Positions 57,641 to 64,000 of a stretch of DNA of 64,000 nucleotides are shown here, in pieces. The notes beneath the pieces are model-generated. The model did not search any database, was not told the origin of the DNA, and saw only the letters and a list, made by a program, of their open reading frames with translations. Origin of the DNA: Edaphochlamys debaryana (taxonomy: Eukaryota; Chlorophyta; Chlorophyceae; Chlamydomonadales). Each line of letters begins with the position of its first letter. Within the stretch, counting starts at the first letter, position 1. The position numbers were made by a program, and so were the translations under genes. Where the stretch lies: NCBI GenBank assembly GCA_016858145.1, contig JAEHOE010000051.1:682001-746000 (forward strand). Reading direction: 5' to 3'.

Positions 57641-59829
57641 CGGCCTGCGCCAAGCAGAGGTTGCGCAGTGACAGCGGTCCGGCGGGCGGGCCCCCGGGCA
57701 CGATGACATCTGGAACGGTAGCTGGGCCAGTGAGAGGTCCACCACGCCACGGCGGCGGGGCTGTAGCAGTGTGGCGCCCACCCTATCGATATCGTGCACC
57801 CGACGGGCGGCCAGATGGACAGGGCTGCAGAGGGATGCTTGCGGAGGGGCCGTGCGTACGGCGGACACGTACTCATCAGTCATACCGGTACGGCAGAGGG
57901 AGAAAGAAGGGAGGGAGAAAGAAGTAGACGTCATCAGTACCCCGCGGCCGTGCCTGCGTCGGCGGGCCGTTTATGGTGTCATGGAGCCTCGATGTGGAGG
58001 CGAAGCACGTGCACCATGCAGGCATAGGGGGGGGGGGGCAAGAGGCGAGACGCCTGCCCCGGGCCTTGGTGCAGGGGGGTCTAGTGCATCATAGGTAGGG
58101 GGAGGTGAGGCGCGGGTCGGATACCGTAGTGACGTAGGGGACGGGCGTGAATGTCGGCAATAAGGAAGCAGGGCTGGAGGTCGGGGTTTGATGCCGTGGG
58201 CAGGCGAGGAGAGGAGTGCTGTACTGCGCAGAGGCTGGTAGTTGAAGCGGTTGGCTCGGACTCTGATGAGTTGGATGCGTGTGGAGGGGTTGCGCGATGC
58301 TGTGTTGCAGATTCTTTAGCCGGACTAGCTAGTCACGATGTGCGAGGTTCTAGTCCTGAGTTGCTCAAAGCGGGGGTTACCTGTATGTGTCTGAGCGCGA
58401 GGCCTGTGTGTGGGTCGAGGCGGGCGTCCTAGTTAAGGGTTGTCGGTTGGGTTGCACGCAATTCATGATGAGCAAGTTACATCCCGGGCATTACACCGAA
58501 CTAGCAGCAGAGGCGGAGGCGGCTGGTCGGTTTGGAATTTGGTGATGCAGGCAAGGGCACCCATAAGGCACGCCCCCTGTGCGCCAACGCACCGCAATCA
58601 TTGCACAGCACGAGAGCACAGGCAAGGGTTACGTACTGTTTCCTGATGGGAGGAGCCTGTTGTGCACGTGAGGAGTGCGGAGGAGAGGGAGCTGAGCAGC
58701 GGTGTCCCGTCTACATTGCGGTGGGCCGGATCGGTCCTGGAGAGTGGAGCGGCCTGCTGTTGAGCTCATGTGGTAGTGGCGTGGGGTAGGTGTCAGAAGT
58801 GGTTGTATGTGTGCGTAGTGGTGGCGCGTGGGCACCTGGGCACTTGGCTGGGCGCCTGGTCCCGGCTCAGGCTCGTGCCAAGGAAGCATCCTCTTTTACG
58901 CTCGGCTCGCTCTATCCGCCTTTGTAACTTCTTTCCTCCCGCTTGGCCGTAGCGGGGAGTACGGCAGGCGGTGCCGTACGTGCTGTGTGCCCGGCCGAAT
59001 TGGGGGCCGGCCCGGCAGACGAGCCCGCTAGCTGCTGCCTCGCGGCGTGCACTCTCTTTCATGGTGGTTGCCTAACTGCGGTGGTGTCACTGGTGTGTCT
59101 GGCTGCTGGCGTTGTGCTGGATGGTCGGGGTAGACGACATCAACGTAGCGCGAGGCGCCTTCGGGGTGGGCGCGTGTGCAGGCCTGGTTACGGTAACGGT
59201 GGTAGCTGCGTGAGGCCTGCTGCGTGAGGCCTGCTGCAGTTGGTTAGAGGCGGTCCGGACAAAGGTAGGGGCAAAGTAGTAGGGCAAGCCAGCCTGGACG
59301 AGGAGGGCACGCAGGCGAGGGGTGCAGGCGGGTGTCGGTGTGGAGCGGCTCCTGCCCCCTTGTAAGCAGCCTCAAGCCTATGACATGCTGCGCCTTGTGC
59401 CCTAGCCCCAGTAGCCCGGGGAAATGATGAGAGGGCCTGAGAGGGCGGCCATACATCAGCACCCAAATGCTTCCGATGTGCTGCCGAGAGGGGGGCTGCA
59501 CCAGACCCGGTATACGCTTGTGAAGAGCGAGAACAACGTGGGGAGTGCCGGGGTTTGACGAGAACAACGTGGCAAGAAGCCGCATCGTATAGGTGAAGCA
59601 GCCGCGCACGAGACGGGCATGTCGACACCGGGAGTGCCGGGGGCGGGGGCACGCATGCGCAAAACCCAAACGACCCCGCGCAGGCCTTGACGCTTGGCAC
59701 TTATCGACTGCTGCACTTCACTTGCACGGGAAACACCTGCTAGAGCGTGTCGAGCACCTGACCGCGTACGCCCTGCAAATTGCGCGACCGCATTGCCGTT
59801 TTGCCCCCGCCCCTTCTGCTCCATACGCG
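57641..59829. other. Intergenic: VTC 3' flank and upstream region of the isomerase gene
   Basis: The VTC 3' UTR and the promoter of the next gene lie here. Plus-strand TGTAA occurs at 58923-58927. The last 60 bases of the VTC coding region (ccgccacggcggcggggctgtag) have a near copy just after the stop near 57748. No gene is supported. Confidence 0.5.
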
Positions 59830-62800
59830 ATGACTTCTGAAGCCACAATAGACGAGCATACGCCACAACTTAGTCGCCGGCTGCAGGGCTACACCAGCAT
59901 AGTCGCGGGATGGGTCAGCGCGCTTCCCGGAGTGGCCTGGCTGGAGCTCGCGCGGCCTGCCCGCCACAACAGCTTCCACGAGGCGATGTGGAGCGAGTTC
60001 CCGCGGGTGCGCCTTGAGGCCGCCACGTCCGCAAACCGTTTCTTCTCGGCACGCATGTCCCCCCACATCCCCCAATGCCCCCACCCCCAAACCCCCCCGT
60101 CCCGTTTACCCCCGCAGGCGCTCCGCGAGCTGGACGCAGATGAGGCCACACGCGTGGTGAGAGCACTAAGCTCGCTTTCGATTCTGGCGGCGCCAGTGTA
60201 TTGCGCCAGCGTTGGCGCCCGTGCTGCCCCCCCACTCTTCCGCCTCACTCAACCCCGACCCTGCAGATCGTCATCACGGGCCAGGGCAAAAACTTCTGCG
60301 CTGGCATCGATGTGGGCTACCTGCAGGTGCGCGGCTTTCCTGCGTGTGCACATGCGTAACCGCGAGAGCTCTCCCAAACGGCCTCAAGCGGCGAGCCCAT
60401 CTCCGACCATCTCATCATGTGTCCGGTGTCGCTAGACCTGTCCCGTGTCGCTCTAGCGACCAACTGTCCTGCGCTGAGCTCACAACGCGACCCAGACCCG
60501 CCACCACGGCATCATGGAACCCGCTGCAAGGCCCCCCTAACCTTTCCCCCCGGCCTGCAACTTCCGCCCCTCCCCGCCCTCCCCGCCCGCAGCGCAACTT
60601 CCTGACGGTCCAGGGGGGCGACGGGGGCTGCCCGGGCTCCCAGCGGGCCGACATGCGGAGGGGCATACTGGCGCTGCAGGCGAGCGGGGGGGGGGGGGGC
60701 GGGGGGGGGGGGGGGGGGGGCGGGGGCCAGGGGTAGGGTAGGGCGGAGGGGGGGGCGTGTCGGGGGCCAGGGGTAGGGGGGGGGCAGGGTACCGGGTGCG
60801 GGGAGACAGGGGAGGTGAGGAGGCCAGGGGAGGTGGGTTGAGGCACGGCAAGGGCTTGGGCAGGGTGGGGTCAAATGTGCATCGTGTCGACGCAGGTACA
60901 CGTGGCAGCAGCTGACGGTCCGCTACGGCGTTGCAGGCATACCGCCCCCCGCCCCGACCTCCTTCCCCCGCCCCCCCCCTCCTTCCCCCCCCAGGACGCC
61001 CTTTCAGAGCAGGAGCGCTGTCGCTCGCCCGTGCTGTCGGCGGTGCACGGTGCGTGCGTCGGGGGCCCCGGGCTGGGGTGGTCGCCCGTGGGAGACCCGG
61101 ACACGGGCGCGAGCCAGACAGCGACTCAAGCGACGACCTCTTCATTCGTGTCCTCAGCTGTCCCCACCGGCATCCGCTCACCCCAACCAGCACCTCCCTG
61201 TCCTCTTAGCAACACCCCCCCCTTATCGTCTTTCGCTCGAGGAAGACACCCCTTGCCCCCCGCTCTCAGATTCAAACACCCCTTACCCCCCCTCCCCGCT
61301 CTACCTCTTCCTTCGCTTTCCAACGCTCCAAAAATCCCCCCCCTCCCCCCCCCCTCCCCCCCCCTCCCCCCCTTCCCCCAGGCCGCTGCATCGGCGGGGG
61401 CGTGGACCTGGTCACTGCCTCGGACCTGCGCCTGTGCTCGGGGGACGCCAGCTTCTGCGTCAAGGTGGGGTTGGGGTTGGTGTGGTTAGCGGCTTGTGCA
61501 TAACCCGGGGGCGTTTGTGTGTGTGCCAACCCTAGGAGTGTGTGTGTGTGGGGGGGGGCATGGAGGTTGGGGCATGGGTTGGGGGAGGGCGCTGGGTTGG
61601 GGGGGGGGGCGCTGCCGCGCTGGGCGGGGGCGTGCGTGAGAGGAGAACGGACCACAGACGAGGCCGAGGCCGTTGCGCGGGGGCGTTTGTGTGTGTGCCA
61701 ACCCTAGGAGTGTGTGTGTGTGGGGGGGGGCATGGAGGTTGGGGCATGGGTTGGGGGAGGGCGCTGGGTTGGGGGGGGGGCGCTGCCGCGCTGGGCGGGG
61801 GCGTGCGTGAGAGGAGAACGGACCACAGACGAGGCCGAGGCCGTTGCGCGAGGCCGCGGCTCCTCGCCGAGCGGCTGCAAGGGGCCCCGGAGCACGGCCT
61901 TGCGAAACCTGGCCTGTACCACACGACCTGCCGCCCCAACTACTCCCCACCATCACCTCATCCGCGCCCATGTGTTTCCCGCCTGGATTGTCTGCAGCTT
62001 GGCACCTCACTCCTACTCCCCCCCCCCCCTCCCCCCCCCAGGAGGTGGACCTGGCTATCCCCGCGGACCTGGGCACTCTGCAGCGCCTGCCCGCCATCGT
62101 GGGACACGGTGGGTGGGTGGGTGGGTGGGGTTGGACCGATGGGGCCTGGTCTCCCGGGGTGTGCCTCCGCTGGGGGTGGGGGGGTGGGGGGCCCTGGGCC
62201 CTGGGGGCACCTCCCTGGCCCCCTGCAAGGGAGGGCCCGGAGCTCTGGGCGGCGTCTCGCCTGCCGCGTCCCGCTTCCCCTTGGATGCAAGCCTGGGGCG
62301 GGCCGAGAGTCCTGGGCCCTGGGCCCTGGGCCCTGGGCACGGCAGGGCCTGGAAGCCCTCCAGCTCGGACAGCGCCTTCACCCTCCGCATGCTTTCCGCC
62401 GCCCCCCCGCCGCCCCGCGGCTGCCCTCCGGCTGCCCCCGCCTCCCCCCCCCCCCCCTCAGGTGCCGCTATGGACCTGGCGCTCACACTATCACTGTACC
62501 GCTGCCCGCCTAAGGGTATCATGTACTCCCCACGCATCCTTACCTCCCTGCCGCCCTGCCACCCCCCCCCCCCCCTTACCCCCCAGGTGCCGCCATGGAC
62601 CTGGCGCTTACTGCACGCACCGTGGGCGCCGCTGAGGCCCTGCGCCTGGGCCTGGTCAGCAGCGTGGCCCAGGCCCAGGCCCAGGCCCCGGGCCCAGCCC
62701 CGGGCCCGGCCTCGGGCCCAGCGTCGGGCCCAGCGTCGGGCCCGGGGGTACCGGGCGGAGCTGGGGCGGCAGGGGAAGGGGAAGGGGCAGGGGGGGCCGG

Positions 62801-63886
62801 GGGATTGGGGGGCCGGGGCGTGGTGGTGGCGGCAGCGCTGCGGGCGGCGGCGGCTCTGGCGGCCAAGCCCCGGCTGGCGGCGCGGGGGACCAAGCGGGTG
62901 CTGCTGCACGCCCGGTGAGGCCGGGGGGTGGAGGGGTGGAGGGGTGGAGGGAGGGGGATGCGGGGCGCGGGGGGGGGGGAATGGGGGGCGGGGCGGGGGG
63001 GATGCGGGGTGACACGTGTGGCGTGTCGCAGGCGGTGGCCCCGCGGGGCACGGCGCCACGGCGGCAGCTAGTGGACAGCAAGCAGTGCAGCATCCCTGAC
63101 TGTGCGTGACCCAACCCATCCACCACACGCCCCGTTCCTGCGGCAACCTCAGTACCTCATCCCGCTTTCCCTGCCCGCCCTCGCCCCCTCCCCTGCCCCG
63201 CCCCCCCCAGAGACCAGCCCCGTGTGGCCGAGGGACTGGACTACGTGGCCACGTGGAACAGCGCACAGCTCATCAGCAACGAGCTGGTGGGTGGCGGTTG
63301 GTGGGTGGCGGTTGGTGGGTGGCGGTTGGGGGCCGCTTGGTTCGAGGTAGGGGGTGGGTCAGCTCATCCGCAAGGAGCTGGTGGGTGGCGGTTGGTGGGT
63401 GGCGGTTGGGGGCCGCTTGGTTCGAGGTAGGGGGTGGGTCAGCTCATCCGCAAGGAGCTGGTGGGTGGCGGTTGGTGTGTGGTGTGTGTGGGGGGGTGGG
63501 GGTGGAGGCTGGGCGGCGATGGTGGTTGTGGCAAGGGCAGGGGGGGCACGTGGGGCACGGTCCCGGTTTCATGTTCTGTAGGTGGCTCTGCTAGCTGGTC
63601 CCAGCGTGCCGGGGAGGTGGGGGGGAGGAGGGGGTGCGAGGGGTGCAGGAGCCAGAGGGGGGCTCAGGAGCCAGGGGGCGTAGGAGCTAGTCCGCGTGGG
63701 CTGTGGTGAGGTGCCCTCGGGCCTCCTGGCCCTCAGCACCGCCGCACGCCCGGCATCCCCTCCCCTTTCCCTTCCCCTTCCCCTTCACGCGCCTCCCCTC
63801 TGTTCCTGGCGCAGGCGGCGGCGATGTCTGGCAGCCGCACCGGCGCTGGCGCGGGGTCGGCAGGCGGCCCGCGCGCGAGGCTGTGA
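59830..63886 (+). CDS. Delta3,5-delta2,4-dienoyl-CoA isomerase, peroxisomal (ECH1-like)
   Basis: Shifts double bonds of 3,5-dienoyl-CoA during beta-oxidation of unsaturated fatty acids. Exons 59830-60006, 60118-60156, 60267-60326, 60593-60679, 60995-61049, 61382-61464, 62042-62108, 62587-62914, 63211-63286 and 63815-63886 encode 347 residues. Crotonase features: RPARHNSF, GKNFCAGIDV (oxyanion hole), VHGRCIGGGVDLVTASDLR, then KEVDLAIPADLGTLQRLP. D148, E168 and D176 match the three acidic catalytic residues of ECH1 with the same 20 and 8 residue spacing. A Gly/Pro/Ala spacer of about 60 residues interrupts the C-terminal helices after VSSVAQ. The protein ends in ARL, a type 1 peroxisomal targeting signal. 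The intron after 60679 starts with GC. There is no N-terminal transit peptide. Confidence 0.94.
61507..61854 (+). repeat. 172-bp tandem duplication in an isomerase intron
   Basis: Two adjacent, almost identical 172-bp units (gcgtttgtgtgtgtgccaac starting at 61511 and 61683) lie within the intron between the exons at 61382-61464 and 62042-62108. Differences are confined to homopolymer lengths and a few bases, so the event is recent. Confidence 0.93.
62455..62612 (+). repeat. Duplicated exon start (GAAMDLALT) in the isomerase gene
   Basis: The acceptor and first codons of the exon starting at 62587 are present a second time at 62462, 125 bp upstream, with an intact CAG acceptor after a C tract. 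About 24 of 26 bases agree; after that the copy diverges (codons LSLYRCPPKG). Confidence 0.92.
63266..63475 (+). repeat. Three copies of an exon end (QLISNEL) in the isomerase gene
   Basis: The exon ending at 63286 (cagctcatcagcaacgagct plus g, then GTGGGT) is followed by copies ending at 63380 and 63460. The copies read QLIRKEL, match each other better than the exon, and each is followed by the same GTGGGTGGCGG donor. Spacings are 94 and 80 bp. Confidence 0.93.
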
Positions 63887-64000
63887 GCGGACGTCGAGGA
63901 AGGCGTGCGAGGTCGGGACGAGGAGCGAGGGTCAGGACACTTGGTGAGGGCACGTCGGGGAAGGCCGGCGGCACCGGCGCGGTCCACGCGCCGTCACGCG

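Overview
This is nuclear DNA of a volvocine or other chlamydomonadalean green alga. The genes are GC-rich and split by many short introns with C-rich 3' splice sites. Candidate poly(A) signals are TGTAA. There is a nuclear gene for plastid ribosomal protein L33 with a transit peptide, a pherophorin-like matrix protein, and long Ala/Gly/Ser/Pro spacers between domains. I saw no bacterial operons, CRISPR arrays, rRNA or tRNA genes. I rebuilt the gene models by hand from splice sites, reading phase and protein motifs; every listed exon set keeps an open frame.

Layout. 1-12519 (-): a kinesin with two WW-like domains and a long acidic region before the motor; its 3' end lies beyond the left edge. 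13031-13692 (+): plastid ribosomal protein bL33, divergent from the kinesin across 511 bp. 16087-16629 (-): a 53-residue protein with two membrane segments. 18299-20446 (-): protein phosphatase 4 regulatory subunit 2. 23134-26202 (-): secreted Cys-rich pherophorin-like protein. 27160-31445 (-): organellar RluA-type RNA pseudouridine synthase. 31653-31882: displaced copy of the TBC gene's first exon. 33900-35620 (-): NF-YA transcription factor. 36415-44989 (+): TBC Rab-GAP with a very long disordered tail. 48363-57640 (+): VTC4-like polyphosphate polymerase (SPX, polymerase and DUF202 in one chain). 59830-63886 (+): peroxisomal delta3,5-delta2,4-dienoyl-CoA isomerase. These are independent housekeeping, organelle, cilium or cytoskeleton, and storage genes; nothing suggests a co-regulated cluster.

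The most unusual signal is not a gene. In the pseudouridine synthase, VTC, isomerase and kinesin genes, short segments spanning exon-intron junctions are repeated inside the adjoining intron. They carry the last or first codons of the exon, and often the splice-site dinucleotide. I count eleven such junctions, with two to four copies each, most at roughly 50-180 bp spacing. The displaced TBC exon-1 copy likewise carries exon plus the first part of the intron. The pattern looks like recurrent local duplication focused on splice junctions, building decoy splice sites and possibly new introns or exons.
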